Source: Rubrivivax benzoatilyticus JA2 = ATCC BAA-35 (GTDB lineage: Bacteria; Pseudomonadota; Gammaproteobacteria; Burkholderiales; Burkholderiaceae_C). Taken from it: a DNA stretch of 54,025 bases. The notes below the pieces were generated by a model that did not search any database, was not told where the DNA came from, and saw only the letters and a list, made by a program, of their open reading frames with translations. Below, one piece after another: positions 46,046-54,025 of this stretch. The stretch is from NCBI RefSeq assembly GCF_000190375.1, contig NZ_AEWG01000143.1, positions 1-54,025 of the forward strand, given 5' to 3'. The first letter of the stretch is position 1; each line of letters begins with the position of its first letter. The position numbers and the translations under genes were made by a program.

Positions 46046-47232
46046 TGAAACGCCGCGACCTGCTCGCCGCGCTCGCGCTGCCGCCGCTGGCCGCGCTGGT
46101 GCCCGGCTGCGCCCAGACGCCCGCCCTGCGCGGCACCGGTGACCTCGGCCTCGTCGTCGAACGTGCCGCCGGTTCCGTCGTCGTCGTCGACACCAGCGCG
46201 CGCGCCGTGCTCGGCCGCGTCGGCGGGCTCGGCGACCTGTCGCACGCCTCGGCGGTGTTCTCGCGCGACGGCCGCTACGCCTACGTCTTCGGCCGCGACG
46301 GCGGCCTCAGCAAGGTCGACCTGCTGGAGCGCCGCATCGCCGGCCGTGTGATGCAGGCCGGCAACTCGATCGGCGGCGCGATCAGCGCCGACGGCACGCT
46401 GGTCGCGGCGCAGAACTACACGCCCGGCGGCATCAAGGTCTTCGACGCCGCGACGCTGGCGCTGGTCGCCGACGTGCCGGCGGAATACGCGCCCGGCCAG
46501 CGCTCGCGCGTCGTCGGCCTCGTCGACCTGCCGGGCCGGCGTTTCGCCTACAGCTTGTTCGACGCCGACGCGATCTGGATCACCGACTGCTCCGACGCCG
46601 CGGCGCCGAAGACGACCCAGCTCGCCGGCATCGGCCGCCAGCCCTACGACGCGCTGGTCACGCCCGACGGCCGCCACTACGTCGCCGGCCTGTTCGGCGA
46701 GGACGGCCTGGCGCTCGTCGACCTCTGGGCCGAGCCGCTGCGCGCACGCAAGGTGCTGTCGGGCTACGGCCGCGGCCAGGCGCCGCTGCCGGTCTACAAG
46801 ATGCCGCACCTGCGCGGCTGGGCCGTCGCCGGGCGCCGCGCCTACCTGCCGGCCATCGGCCGCCACGAGGTGCTGGTCGTCGACACCGAGAGCTGGCAGG
46901 AAGTCGGCCGCATCGCGGTCGCCGGCCAGCCGGTGTTCGTGATGGCGCGGCCCGACGGCCGCCAGGTCTGGGTCAACTTCGCCGTGCCCGACTACGACCG
47001 CGTGCAGGTCATCGACACGCTGACGCAGCAGGTCGTGCAAACCTTCTCGCCCGGCAAGGCGGTGCTGCACCTGGAGTTCACGCCGCGTGGCGACGCGGTC
47101 TGGATCAGCAGCCGAGACGACCACCGCGTCAGCATCGTCGACACCACGCGTTTCACGACGCTGGCGACGCTGGCCGTCGACTCGCCCAGCGGCATCTTCT
47201 TCACCTCGCGCGCCCACCGGGTCGGGTTCTAG
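46042..47232 (+). CDS. nirF: NirF, heme d1 biosynthesis lipoprotein
   Basis: 396 residues with a lipobox (LAALVPGC). A seven/eight-bladed propeller follows, related to the NirS d1 domain: AVFSRDGRYAYVFGRDGGLSKVD, GAISADGTLVAAQNY, VFVMARPDGRQVWVNFAVPDYD. By family it acts in the periplasm in a late step of heme d1 formation. The ATG 46042 overlaps the nirC stop. Confidence 0.92.
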   Translation: MMKRRDLLAALALPPLAALVPGCAQTPALRGTGDLGLVVERAAGSVVVVDTSARAVLGRVGGLGDLSHASAVFSRDGRYAYVFGRDGGLSKVDLLERRIAGRVMQAGNSIGGAISADGTLVAAQNYTPGGIKVFDAATLALVADVPAEYAPGQRSRVVGLVDLPGRRFAYSLFDADAIWITDCSDAAAPKTTQLAGIGRQPYDALVTPDGRHYVAGLFGEDGLALVDLWAEPLRARKVLSGYGRGQAPLPVYKMPHLRGWAVAGRRAYLPAIGRHEVLVVDTESWQEVGRIAVAGQPVFVMARPDGRQVWVNFAVPDYDRVQVIDTLTQQVVQTFSPGKAVLHLEFTPRGDAVWISSRDDHRVSIVDTTRFTTLATLAVDSPSGIFFTSRAHRVGF

Positions 47233-47234
47233 GC

Positions 47235-48221
47235 ATGGACGGCACCGACCTGCTCAACCGCTGGCAGCAGCGTTTCCCGCTCGAGCGCACGCCGTTCGCG
47301 GCGATCGCCGCGGCCACCGGCCGCCCGGCGCCCGAGGTGCTGGCGGCGTTCCGCGACGCGTTGCGCCGCGGCGCGCTGTCGCGCATCGGCGGCGTCTTCG
47401 GCCCCGGTGCCGGCGGTGCCGGGCTGCTGGTCGCGATGGCCGTGCCGCCGGCGCGGCTGGACGCGGTGGCGGCGCTCGTCTCGGCCGAGCCGCAGGTCAA
47501 CCACAACTACGAGCGCGAGCACACGCTGAACCTGTGGTTCGTCGTCAACGCCGCCGACGCCGGCGCGGTCGAGGCCGTCGTCGCGCGGCTGGAAGATGCC
47601 ACCGGCCTGGCCGCCGTGCGCCTGCCGCTGGTGCGGCCCTACCGCATCGACCTCGGTTTCGACCTGCGTGCACGCACCGCGCCCGAGGCGATGGCGCCGC
47701 AGCGCCGCGCGCCGGCGGTGCCGGCCGCCGACCGGCCGCTGGCCGCGCTGGTCGAACAAGGCCTGCCGCTGGTGGCGCGGCCTTACGACCTCTGGGCGCG
47801 TGAACTCGGCTGCGAGCCCGAAGCCGTGCTCGCGACGCTGGGCGGCTGGCTGATCGACGGCACCCTGAAACGTTTCGGCGCCATCGTGCGCCACCACGAG
47901 CTCGGTTTCGCCGCCAATGCGATGGCCGTGTTCGACGTGCCCGACGGCGAGGTCGACACGCGCGGCGAAGCGCTGGCGCAGGTGCCCGGCGTCACGCTGG
48001 CCTACCGCCGCGCGCGTGGCGAAGGCTGGCCCTTCAACCTGTACGGCATGGTGCACGGCCGCGACCGCGAGGCGGTGCACGCCGTGCTCGAGCGCGCTGC
48101 CGTGGCCGCCGGGCTGCAGCACGTCCCGCGTTCGGTGCTGTTCTCGTGCCGGCGTTTCAAGCAGACCGGTGCCTCGCGTTTCGGCGCCCCCGTCATGGAG
48201 TCCGCCCATGCTCACGCCTGA
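47235..48221 (+). CDS. nirDL: Siroheme decarboxylase, fused NirD-NirL
   Basis: 328 residues in two Lrp/AsnC-like halves: PLERTPFAAIAAATG ... RIGGVFGPG ... NHNYEREHTLNLWFVV (NirD) and GLPLVARPYDLWARELG ... RFGAIVRHHELGFAANAMAVFDVP ... AYRRARGEGWPFNLYGMVHG (NirL). With NirG and NirH it removes acetate side chains of siroheme to didecarboxysiroheme. The conserved His in NYxREH and the RHHELGF pair are intact. It starts 2 bp after nirF. Confidence 0.92.
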   Translation: MDGTDLLNRWQQRFPLERTPFAAIAAATGRPAPEVLAAFRDALRRGALSRIGGVFGPGAGGAGLLVAMAVPPARLDAVAALVSAEPQVNHNYEREHTLNLWFVVNAADAGAVEAVVARLEDATGLAAVRLPLVRPYRIDLGFDLRARTAPEAMAPQRRAPAVPAADRPLAALVEQGLPLVARPYDLWARELGCEPEAVLATLGGWLIDGTLKRFGAIVRHHELGFAANAMAVFDVPDGEVDTRGEALAQVPGVTLAYRRARGEGWPFNLYGMVHGRDREAVHAVLERAAVAAGLQHVPRSVLFSCRRFKQTGASRFGAPVMESAHAHA

Positions 48222-48702
48222 GGACCTGCGGCTGATCGACCGCCTGCACGGCGGCCTGCCGCTCAGCGACCGGCCGTTCGCCGAGCTCGCCGCCGAACTC
48301 GGCTGCAGCGAGTACACGCTGATCGAACGTGTGCACGGCTGGCTGACGGCCGGCGTGCTGACGCGTTTCGGCCCGCTGTTCCAGATCGAACGTGCCGGCG
48401 GGCGTTTCGTGCTCGCCGCGATCGCCGTGCCCGAGGAGCGTTTCGACGCCGTCGCCGCGATCGTCAACGCACGGCCCGAGGTGGCGCACAACTACCGCCG
48501 CGAGCATGCGCTGAACATGTGGTTCGTCGTCGCCGCCGAATCGCCGGCCGCGGCCGACGCCGCGCTCGCGTGCATCGAAGCCGAGACCGGCCTGCCGGTG
48601 CTCGCCTTCCCGAAGGAGCGCGAGTTCTTCGTCGAGCTGCGCCTGCCGCTGGTGGATGCCGCCGCGGCGCTGGAGACCGAGGAGGCCGACGATGCCGCTT
48701 GA
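48208..48702 (+). CDS. nirG: Siroheme decarboxylase subunit NirG
   Basis: 164 residues. GLPLSDRPFAELAAELGCSEYTLIERV, LTRFGPLFQIERAGG and VAHNYRREHALNMWFVVAAE match NirG/AsnC-like subunits. It overlaps nirDL by 14 bp and nirH by 11 bp, so translation is coupled. It acts in the same siroheme decarboxylation complex. Confidence 0.9.
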   Translation: MLTPEDLRLIDRLHGGLPLSDRPFAELAAELGCSEYTLIERVHGWLTAGVLTRFGPLFQIERAGGRFVLAAIAVPEERFDAVAAIVNARPEVAHNYRREHALNMWFVVAAESPAAADAALACIEAETGLPVLAFPKEREFFVELRLPLVDAAAALETEEADDAA

Positions 48703-49165
48703 CGCCTTCGACCGTGAACTGATCGCCGCCACGCAAGGCGGGCTGCCGCTGGTGCCGCGGCCTTACGAGGCCGTCGGCGCGATGCTCGGCGTGCCGGGCG
48801 AACGTGTGCGCGAGCGCCTGGCGCAGATGCTCGAGCAAGGCCTGGTGCGCCGCATCGGCGCCGTGCCCAACCACTACCGGCTCGGCTTCACCGCCAACGG
48901 CATGAGCGTCTGGGACGTCGCCGACGAGCAGGTCGACACGCTCGGTGAGCGCATCGGCGCGCTGGCCGGCGTCAGCCACTGCTACCGCCGCCCGCGCCAC
49001 CTGCCGGCCTGGCCCTACAACCTGTTCGCGATGCTGCATGGCCGCAGCCGCGCCGAGGTCGAGGCCCAGGCCCGCGAGGTCGAAACGCTGCTCGGCAGCG
49101 CCTGCCGCGGCCACGACATCCTTTACTCCACCGCGATCCTCAAGAAGACCGGGTTGCGGATATGA
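48692..49165 (+). CDS. nirH: Siroheme decarboxylase subunit NirH
   Basis: 157 residues from ATG 48692, after GGAGG at 48681. GGLPLVPRPYEAVGAMLGV, RRIGAVPNHYRLGFTANGMSVWDV and CYRRPRHLPAWPYNLFAMLHG are the NirH/L-type blocks. An in-frame ATG 36 bp upstream exists inside nirG but the Shine-Dalgarno supports 48692. The last codons overlap an ATG (49162) that once may have started nirJ. Confidence 0.9.
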   Translation: MPLDAFDRELIAATQGGLPLVPRPYEAVGAMLGVPGERVRERLAQMLEQGLVRRIGAVPNHYRLGFTANGMSVWDVADEQVDTLGERIGALAGVSHCYRRPRHLPAWPYNLFAMLHGRSRAEVEAQAREVETLLGSACRGHDILYSTAILKKTGLRI

Positions 49166-49196
49166 GCTCCGACGCCTCGCGCCGCTCTGCCTTGCC

Positions 49197-49284
49197 CCCT
49201 CTCCCGCGCGCGGGAGAGGGCCGGGGTGAGGGTGTTGGTGCGCCGCGAGCCCTCACCCCACCCTCTCCCGCAGGCGGGAGAGGG
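49197..49284. repeat. Nested palindromic repeat element between nirH and nirJ
   Basis: Two near-identical hairpins, CCCTCTCCCGCG/CGCGGGAGAGGG (49197-49220) and CCCTCTCCCGC-AG-GCGGGAGAGGG (49261-49284), flank arms GGGGTGAGGG and CCCTCACCCC that also pair, so the whole 88 bp folds as nested stems. This is the look of the widespread REP/MITE-like elements of proteobacteria. It sits inside the nir operon. Confidence 0.85.
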
Positions 49285-49308
49285 AGCAATCGAGAAGGCC
49301 CTAACACC

Positions 49309-50529
49309 ATGTTCCGCCTCAGCCAGTACCTGCGAGAACTCGATGCCGCGATCCGCACCGGCGCCTGGCCGGCGGTGCGCACGCCGCGCCCCTCGGGGCC
49401 GGTCGTCATCTGGAACCTGATCCGGCGCTGCAACCTGACCTGCAAACACTGCTACGCGCTGTCGGCCGACCACGACTACGCCGGCGAGCTGAGCAAGGCC
49501 GAGGTCGGCACGGTGATGGACGACCTGAAGGCTTATCAGGTGCCGGTGCTGATCCTCTCCGGCGGCGAACCGCTGATGCGCCCGGACCTGTTCGAGATCG
49601 CCGAGCGCGCCAAGGCCATGCGCTTCTACACCGGCCTGTCGACCAACGGCACGCTGATCGACTTGCCTACAGCCGACCGCATCGCCGCCACCGGCTTCGA
49701 CTACGTCGGCATCAGCCTGGACGGGCTCAAAGCCACGCACGACAAGTTCCGCCGCCTGGACGGCGCCTTCGACCGCAGCCTGGCCGCGGTGCGCCTGCTG
49801 CGTGCACGCGGCGTCAAGGTCGGCCTGCGCTTCACGATGACGGCGCTGAACCAGCAGGACCTGCCGGCGCTGCTGGCGCTGATGCGCGAGGAGCAGGTCG
49901 ACAAGTTCTATTTCTCGCACCTGAACTACGCCGGCCGCGGCAACATCCACCGCGGCAAGGACTCGCAGTTCGCCGCCACGCGCCAGGCGATGGCGCTGCT
50001 GTTCGAACGCGCCTGGCAGAGCGTGCAGGAAGGCCGCGACGAGGACTACGTCACCGGCAACAACGACGCCGACGGCCCGTTCCTGCTGCAGTGGGTGGCC
50101 GCGCGCTGGCCCGAGTGGGCCGAGGCGCTGCGCGAGCGCCTCATCGCCTGGGGCGGCAACGCCAGCGGCGTCAACGTCGCCAACATCGACAACCTCGGCA
50201 ACGTGCACCCCGACACGATGTGGTGGCACCACTCGCTGGGCAACGTGCGCGAGCGGCCGTTCTCGGCGATCTGGAGCGACACCAGCGACCCGCTGATGGC
50301 CGGCCTGAAGGCGCACCCGCGCCCGGTCGGCGGCCGCTGCGCCGGCTGCCGCCACTTCGCGATCTGCGGCGGCAACACGCGCGTGCGCGCCCAGCAGCTC
50401 ACCGGCGACGCCTGGGCCGAAGACCCGGGCTGCTACCTCGACGACGAGGAGATCGGCCTGGCCGCCGGCGCCGATGCGGCGCGCATCGCGCTGGCGCCTT
50501 TCGGCCGCCGGGAGGCCCAACATGCGTAA
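49309..50529 (+). CDS. nirJ: Radical-SAM heme d1 synthase NirJ
   Basis: 406 residues from ATG 49309 (MFRLSQYLREL, the usual NirJ start). CNLTCKHCYALS (about 41-48) binds the SAM [4Fe-4S] cluster; ILSGGEPLMRPDLF and STNGTLID are radical-SAM landmarks; the C-terminal CAGCRHFAICGGNTRVRA and later DPGCYLDD Cys bind a second cluster. It installs the oxo groups of heme d1. The frame is open upstream to ATG 49162, which overlaps the nirH stop, but that 49-codon stretch is mostly the palindromic repeat. It overlaps nirN by 8 bp. Confidence 0.93.
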   Translation: MFRLSQYLRELDAAIRTGAWPAVRTPRPSGPVVIWNLIRRCNLTCKHCYALSADHDYAGELSKAEVGTVMDDLKAYQVPVLILSGGEPLMRPDLFEIAERAKAMRFYTGLSTNGTLIDLPTADRIAATGFDYVGISLDGLKATHDKFRRLDGAFDRSLAAVRLLRARGVKVGLRFTMTALNQQDLPALLALMREEQVDKFYFSHLNYAGRGNIHRGKDSQFAATRQAMALLFERAWQSVQEGRDEDYVTGNNDADGPFLLQWVAARWPEWAEALRERLIAWGGNASGVNVANIDNLGNVHPDTMWWHHSLGNVRERPFSAIWSDTSDPLMAGLKAHPRPVGGRCAGCRHFAICGGNTRVRAQQLTGDAWAEDPGCYLDDEEIGLAAGADAARIALAPFGRREAQHA

Positions 50530-52108
50530 CCGTGCCGTCAAGCTGCTGCTGGCCGCGGCCGTCGTCTGGGCCGGCTGGGACGTCGCGCTGGCACAGCCGG
50601 TGGCCGAACCGGCCGCCCCGGCGCTGTACACGACGCACTGCGCCGCCTGCCACGGCGCGCAGCGCACCGGCGGCATGGGCCCGGCGCTGCTGCCCGAGAG
50701 CCTGGAGCGCCTGCGCCCGGCCGAGGCGCGCAAGGTCATCGCCCAGGGCCGCCCGGCGACGCAGATGGCGGGTTTTGCCGCCACGCTGAGCGCCGCCGAG
50801 ATCGACGCGCTGGCCGCCTGGGTCTACCAGCCGGTGAACCCGGCGCCGGCCTGGAGCGAGGCCGACATCCGCGCCTCGCGCGAAGAGACGCCGGGTGCCG
50901 CCAGGCTGCCGGCCAAGCCGGTGTGGCGTGCCGACCCGATGAACCTCTTCGTCGTCGTCGAAGGCGGCGACCACCACGTCTCGCTGGTCGACGGCGACCG
51001 TTTCGAGCTCATCCACCGTTTCGCCAGCCGCTACGCGCTGCACGGCGGGCCGAAGTTCACGCCCGACGGGCGCTACGTCTATTTCGGCAGCCGCGACGGC
51101 TGGATCACCAAGTACGACCTCTGGAACCTGACGGTGGTCGCCGAGGTGCGTGCCGGGCTCAACATGCGCAACATCGCCGTCAGCGGCGACGGCCGCTGGG
51201 TGATGGCGGCCAACTACCTGCCCAAGACGGTGGCGCTGTTCGACGCCGACCTGAAGCTCGTGAAGACGATCGCCGCGCAGACGCTGGACGGCAAGCAGGC
51301 GTCACGGGTCTCGGCCGTGTACGACGCCGCGCCGCGCAAGAGCTTCGTCGTCGCGATGAAGGACATCCCCGAGGTCTGGGAGATCAGCTACGACCCGAAG
51401 GCCGAGCCCATCCACGACGGCCTGGTGCACGACTACAAGATGGGCGAGGCGATCGCCACGCCGGGCTTCCAGAACCCGCGCCGCACCGTGCTCGACGAGC
51501 CGCTGGACGACTTCTTCTTCGACCAGGGCTACCGCCACGTGCTCGGCGCGACGCGGCCCAAGGCCGACGGGCAGGGCGCCAGCGCGCAGGTCGTCAACCT
51601 CGACATCCGGCGCAAGGTGGCCGACCTGCCGATCGCCGGCATGCCGCACCTGGGCTCGGGCATCACCTTCGCGTGGAACGGCACGACGGTGCTCGCCAGC
51701 CCCAACCTCAAGGGCGGCGCGATCGACGTCATCGACATGAAGACCTGGAAGCCGGTGAAGACCATCCCCACGCCGGGCCCGGGCTTCTTCATGCGCAGCC
51801 ACGAGGCCACGCCCTATGCCTGGGCCGACTCGATGATGAGCCCGACGGCCAAGGACACGCTGACGCTGATCGACAAGGCGACGCTGACCCCGGTGGCGAC
51901 GATCCGCGAGCCCGGCAGGACACTGGCGCACATCGAGTTCACCAAGGACGGCCGCTACGCGCTGGCCAGCGTCTGGGAGCTGGACGGCGCGCTCGTCGTC
52001 TACGACGCGAAGACGCTGAAGGAAGTGAAGCGCCTGCCGATGAGCAAGCCGGTCGGCAAGTACAACGTCTGGAACAAGATCACGCGCTCGGAGGGCACTT
52101 CGCACTGA
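50522..52108 (+). CDS. nirN: NirN, cd1-type cytochrome for the last step of heme d1 synthesis
   Basis: 528 residues: signal peptide (LLLAAAVVWAGWDVALAQ), a cytochrome c domain with HCAACHGAQRTGGMGP (about 40), then a d1-like propeller (NLFVVVEGGDHHVSLVDG; KFTPDGRYVYFGSRDGW; HIEFTKDGRYALASVWE). NirN dehydrogenates the propionate of dihydro-heme d1 and hands heme d1 to NirS. The ATG lies within the nirJ 3' end. Confidence 0.93.
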   Translation: MRNRAVKLLLAAAVVWAGWDVALAQPVAEPAAPALYTTHCAACHGAQRTGGMGPALLPESLERLRPAEARKVIAQGRPATQMAGFAATLSAAEIDALAAWVYQPVNPAPAWSEADIRASREETPGAARLPAKPVWRADPMNLFVVVEGGDHHVSLVDGDRFELIHRFASRYALHGGPKFTPDGRYVYFGSRDGWITKYDLWNLTVVAEVRAGLNMRNIAVSGDGRWVMAANYLPKTVALFDADLKLVKTIAAQTLDGKQASRVSAVYDAAPRKSFVVAMKDIPEVWEISYDPKAEPIHDGLVHDYKMGEAIATPGFQNPRRTVLDEPLDDFFFDQGYRHVLGATRPKADGQGASAQVVNLDIRRKVADLPIAGMPHLGSGITFAWNGTTVLASPNLKGGAIDVIDMKTWKPVKTIPTPGPGFFMRSHEATPYAWADSMMSPTAKDTLTLIDKATLTPVATIREPGRTLAHIEFTKDGRYALASVWELDGALVVYDAKTLKEVKRLPMSKPVGKYNVWNKITRSEGTSH

Positions 52109-52133
52109 GCCGGCTGCGCAGGCCGGCCTGTTC

Positions 52134-52147
52134 TTGATCAAAGCCAA
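52134..52147 (+). promoter_or_regulatory. Possible FNR/Dnr half-matching box before the second c551
   Basis: TTGATCAAAGCCAA keeps TTGA at the left and CCAA where TCAA is expected. It lies 90 bp before ATG 52237. It would allow separate induction of this cytochrome; a GC hairpin (GCCGGC ... GCCGGC) at 52110-52127 may end nir transcription first. Confidence 0.35.
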
Positions 52148-52236
52148 GCCGCCTAGACTGAATACGATAAGCGTTCCCATTTGCATCGAGCCCGTCGGGC
52201 GAGCAGACGCCGCGGGCCGGAACAGGAACCTTCCAG

Positions 52237-52545
52237 ATGATCAAGCCCCTGCTGGCCGCAATCGGCCTCGCCCTCCTGTCCGCCGGCGCCCAGGCCGCGC
52301 CCGAGGACATCGTCAAGAAGTCCGGCTGCCTGATGTGCCACCAGGTCGACAAGAAGGTCGTCGGCCCGTCCTACAAGGAGATCGCGGCCAAGTACAAGGG
52401 CAAGAAGGTCGAGGCCCAGCTCTTCGACAAGGTGCGCAAGGGCGGCGGCGGCGTCTGGGGGCCGGTGCCGATGATTCCGCACACGCCGCAGCAGATTTCC
52501 GACGCCGACTTGAAGACCGTCATCGCCTGGGTGCTCAAGCAGTGA
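52237..52545 (+). CDS. Second cytochrome c551-type protein
   Basis: 102 residues, the same plan as nirM: signal peptide (IGLALLSAGAQA), CLMCHQVDKKVVGP, axial Met in GPVPMIPH, ISDADLKTVIAWVLKQ. It shares long identical stretches with the nirM product (QLFDKVRKGG ... ISDADLK). It likely also serves NirS or another periplasmic reductase. It ends the cluster. Confidence 0.9.
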   Translation: MIKPLLAAIGLALLSAGAQAAPEDIVKKSGCLMCHQVDKKVVGPSYKEIAAKYKGKKVEAQLFDKVRKGGGGVWGPVPMIPHTPQQISDADLKTVIAWVLKQ

Positions 52546-52584
52546 GGTCGGGCGCGGCGCGCCGCTCGGGCGGCGCGTTCGTGT

Positions 52585-53376
52585 CTAGATCGGCGCGTAG
52601 CCGCCCAGGCCGTCGGGCCAGGGCGTCAGCACCTCGCAGCCGTCGCGCGTGACGGCCACCATGTGCTCCCACTGCGCCGACAGCGAGCCGTCGCGCGTGA
52701 CGACGGTCCAGCCGTCGCCGGCGTCGCGGATCGCGGCGCTGCCGGCGTTGAGCATCGGCTCGATCGTGAAGATCATGCCCTCGGCCAGCCGCAGCCCCTG
52801 GCCACGCTGGCCGTAGTGCGCGACGTGCGGCTCGCCGTGGTAGACGGTGCCGATGCCGTGGCCGCCGTACTCGCGCACGACGCCGAAACCCTCGCGCCGC
52901 GCGACCGTCTGGATCGCGTGGCCGACGTCACCCAGCGTCGCGCCCGGGCGCACGCGGCGGATGCCGGCGCGCATCGCCTCGTAGGTGGTGTCCACCAGCC
53001 GCCGCGCCAGCGGCGAGACCTCGCCGACGCAGTACATGCGGCTGCAGTCGCCGTACCAGCCGTCGTGGATCACGGCGACGTCGATGTTGACGATGTCGCC
53101 ATCCTTCAGCACCGTGGCCGGCGACGGGATGCCGTGGCAGACGACCTCGTTCACCGAAGCGCAGACCGTCTTCGGGAAGCCGTGGTAGCCGACGTTGGCC
53201 GGCACCGCCTTCAGCGTGCCGACGATGTAGTCGTGGCACAGCGTGTCGAGTTCCTCGGTGCTGACGCCGGCACGCACGTGCGGCGCGATCATCGCCAGCA
53301 CCGACGCGGCCATCTGGCCGGCGGCGCGTGCCTTCGCGACTTCGGCCGGGTTGCGGCGCGGGATCGGGCCCCTCAT
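52585..53376 (-). CDS. map: Type I methionine aminopeptidase
   Basis: 263 residues from ATG 53376. GYHGFPKTVCASVNEVVCHGIP, DIVNIDVAVIHDGWYGDCSRMY (two Asp), EYGGHGIGTVYHGEPHV (His), FTIEPML (Glu) and SAQWEHMVAVT (Glu) form the full metal site. It removes initiator Met. It is coupled to a ParD-like gene upstream (4-bp overlap), so this copy may be accessory rather than the housekeeping one. Confidence 0.93.
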   Translation of the reverse strand: MRGPIPRRNPAEVAKARAAGQMAASVLAMIAPHVRAGVSTEELDTLCHDYIVGTLKAVPANVGYHGFPKTVCASVNEVVCHGIPSPATVLKDGDIVNIDVAVIHDGWYGDCSRMYCVGEVSPLARRLVDTTYEAMRAGIRRVRPGATLGDVGHAIQTVARREGFGVVREYGGHGIGTVYHGEPHVAHYGQRGQGLRLAEGMIFTIEPMLNAGSAAIRDAGDGWTVVTRDGSLSAQWEHMVAVTRDGCEVLTPWPDGLGGYAPI

Positions 53377-53606
53377 TGCACCCTCGCTTCGGGCGACGCG
53401 GCCACCCGGGCCAGGTCCAGCCCGCCGGCCAGCTCGGCGCGCACCAGCATCCGGCACAGCTCGCCGTGCGGCAGGTCGGGGTGCAGCTCGGCGAGCATGC
53501 CGATGCGCATCCAGTGTTCGGCCTGCGCGTTGATCGAGCGCGACAGCGCGCCGGCGGCGATGCGCAGGCTCTCGTGCATCGGCTCGGAGATTTTGACGAT
53601 TCCCAT
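53373..53606 (-). CDS. ParD-like antitoxin-family protein upstream of map
   Basis: 77 residues. GIVKISEPMHESLRIAAGALSRSINAQAEHWMRIG is a ribbon-helix-helix DNA-binding domain of the ParD-like family (RSxxxQxEHWxRIG). The stop overlaps the map start, so no ParE toxin follows but an aminopeptidase does. ParD-like/map pairs recur in proteobacteria. The palindrome 8 bp upstream is a probable self-operator. Confidence 0.82.
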   Translation of the reverse strand: MGIVKISEPMHESLRIAAGALSRSINAQAEHWMRIGMLAELHPDLPHGELCRMLVRAELAGGLDLARVAASPEARVQ

Positions 53607-53613
53607 GCAGTCA

Positions 53614-53630
53614 GTATACGAAACGTATAC
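53614..53630 (-). promoter_or_regulatory. Operator/promoter of the ParD-like/map pair
   Basis: GTATACG (53614-53620), AAA, CGTATAC (53624-53630): a perfect inverted repeat, and since GTATAC is itself a palindrome it also forms direct repeats. On the minus strand it contains TATACT (from 53618 down to 53613), a strong -10, about 7 bp before the ATG. A ribbon-helix-helix protein bound here would cover the promoter. Confidence 0.65.
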
Positions 53631-53696
53631 GTTTCATCGCTTGGGGTCAGGTCTCGCGTCTTTCCTGTCCCGGCGGCGCTTGCCACCCCGGCCGCC

Positions 53697-54025
53697 CTAG
53701 AGCAGGCCCGTGCCGTCGCGGACGGGCAGCCCCGGCAGGTCGGGCCAGGCCCGGCCGAGCCCGGCGTGCGGCGCCAGGCCGCAGGGCAGCGGCGGCACCG
53801 GCAGCGCCTGCGCCAGCGCGCAGGCCGCGGCGAAGCCGGTGTCGCCGTCGAAGGCGTGCGTGACGATCAGGCCGATGCCGGCCGCGGCCGCCGCGTCGGC
53901 CAGCGTCAGGCAGCGTGCCAGGCCCAGCAGCGCCGGCTTGAGCACCCAGGCGGCGGGCCGGCGCTCGGGCGGCAGCGCCAGCAGCGCGGCCACGCGCGCC
54001 GGGTCGGCCAGCGACTCGTCGGCGG
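53697..54025 (-). CDS. Enolase-superfamily protein, o-succinylbenzoate synthase-like, 3' part only
   Basis: The visible 109 codons run off the right edge. DESLADPARVAAL, WVLKPALLGLARCL (catalytic Lys region) and GLIVTHAFDGDTGFAAACALAQAL match the barrel end of menC-type OSBS. OSBS acts in menaquinone synthesis. The 5' half, with the first catalytic Lys, is outside the window, so the exact enzyme is uncertain. Confidence 0.65.
   Translation of the reverse strand, partial: ADESLADPARVAALLALPPERRPAAWVLKPALLGLARCLTLADAAAAAGIGLIVTHAFDGDTGFAAACALAQALPVPPLPCGLAPHAGLGRAWPDLPGLPVRDGTGLL

Overview
The window is very GC-rich DNA with codon use strongly biased to G/C third positions. Gene content (cd1 nitrite reductase with a full heme d1 cluster, a mod/mop molybdate system, CobN-like chelatase, many c-type cytochromes, menaquinone-type enzyme at the right edge) suggests a metabolically versatile betaproteobacterium of the Burkholderiales, most like the Rubrivivax/Leptothrix group. 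That assignment is inference from content and protein style; no rRNA, tRNA, replication origin or CRISPR array was seen.

Layout. 1-4738: a CobN-like chelatase, an ExbB/MotA-type channel subunit and a DUF2149 protein form a tight operon resembling hmuSTUV-type heme/metal loci. 4714-11940: mixed genes, including a bacterioferritin, a host-attachment-family protein, an AAA ATPase plus DUF4276 (TOPRIM-like) pair, a frameshifted HExxH protein, a LemA pair, a small cytochrome and a methyltransferase. 11941-14805: cadA/cadR with a MerR-type promoter. 14818-20192: modE-modA-modB-modC-modD operon facing a divergent mop, with ModE-like boxes between them. 20508-21602: hpd.

21603-26500 is a lower-GC accessory stretch of small unrelated ORFs that I read as a decayed integron cassette cluster without a visible integrase (CALIN-like). 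It holds one well-formed attC at 25090-25163, a truncated attC end at 24242, an IS110/IS1111-type transposase fragment next to that end, and a second 28-bp relic of the same IS. 26672-31829 is a series of secreted proteins and lipoproteins with an SDR enzyme, including a duplicated gene tail.

31855-41049 is chromosomal core-like: PfpI, YbjQ, an AAC(6')-like acetyltransferase fused to a HAD domain, a PIN/Phd toxin-antitoxin pair, GNAT enzymes, an enoyl-CoA hydratase-family protein, MBL hydrolase, rhodanese, and a divergent YeiH/LysR pair.

41050-52545 is the denitrification island. nirE-DUF59-NnrS-like run leftward, and nirS-nirM-nirC-nirF-nirDL-nirG-nirH-nirJ-nirN plus a second c551 run rightward from a shared FNR/Dnr-type palindrome. 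NirE makes precorrin-2, NirDL/G/H decarboxylate siroheme, NirJ installs oxo groups, NirF and NirN finish heme d1, and NirM/NirC and the extra cytochrome carry electrons to NirS. The right edge has map coupled to a ParD-like gene and the 3' part of an OSBS-like enolase-superfamily gene.
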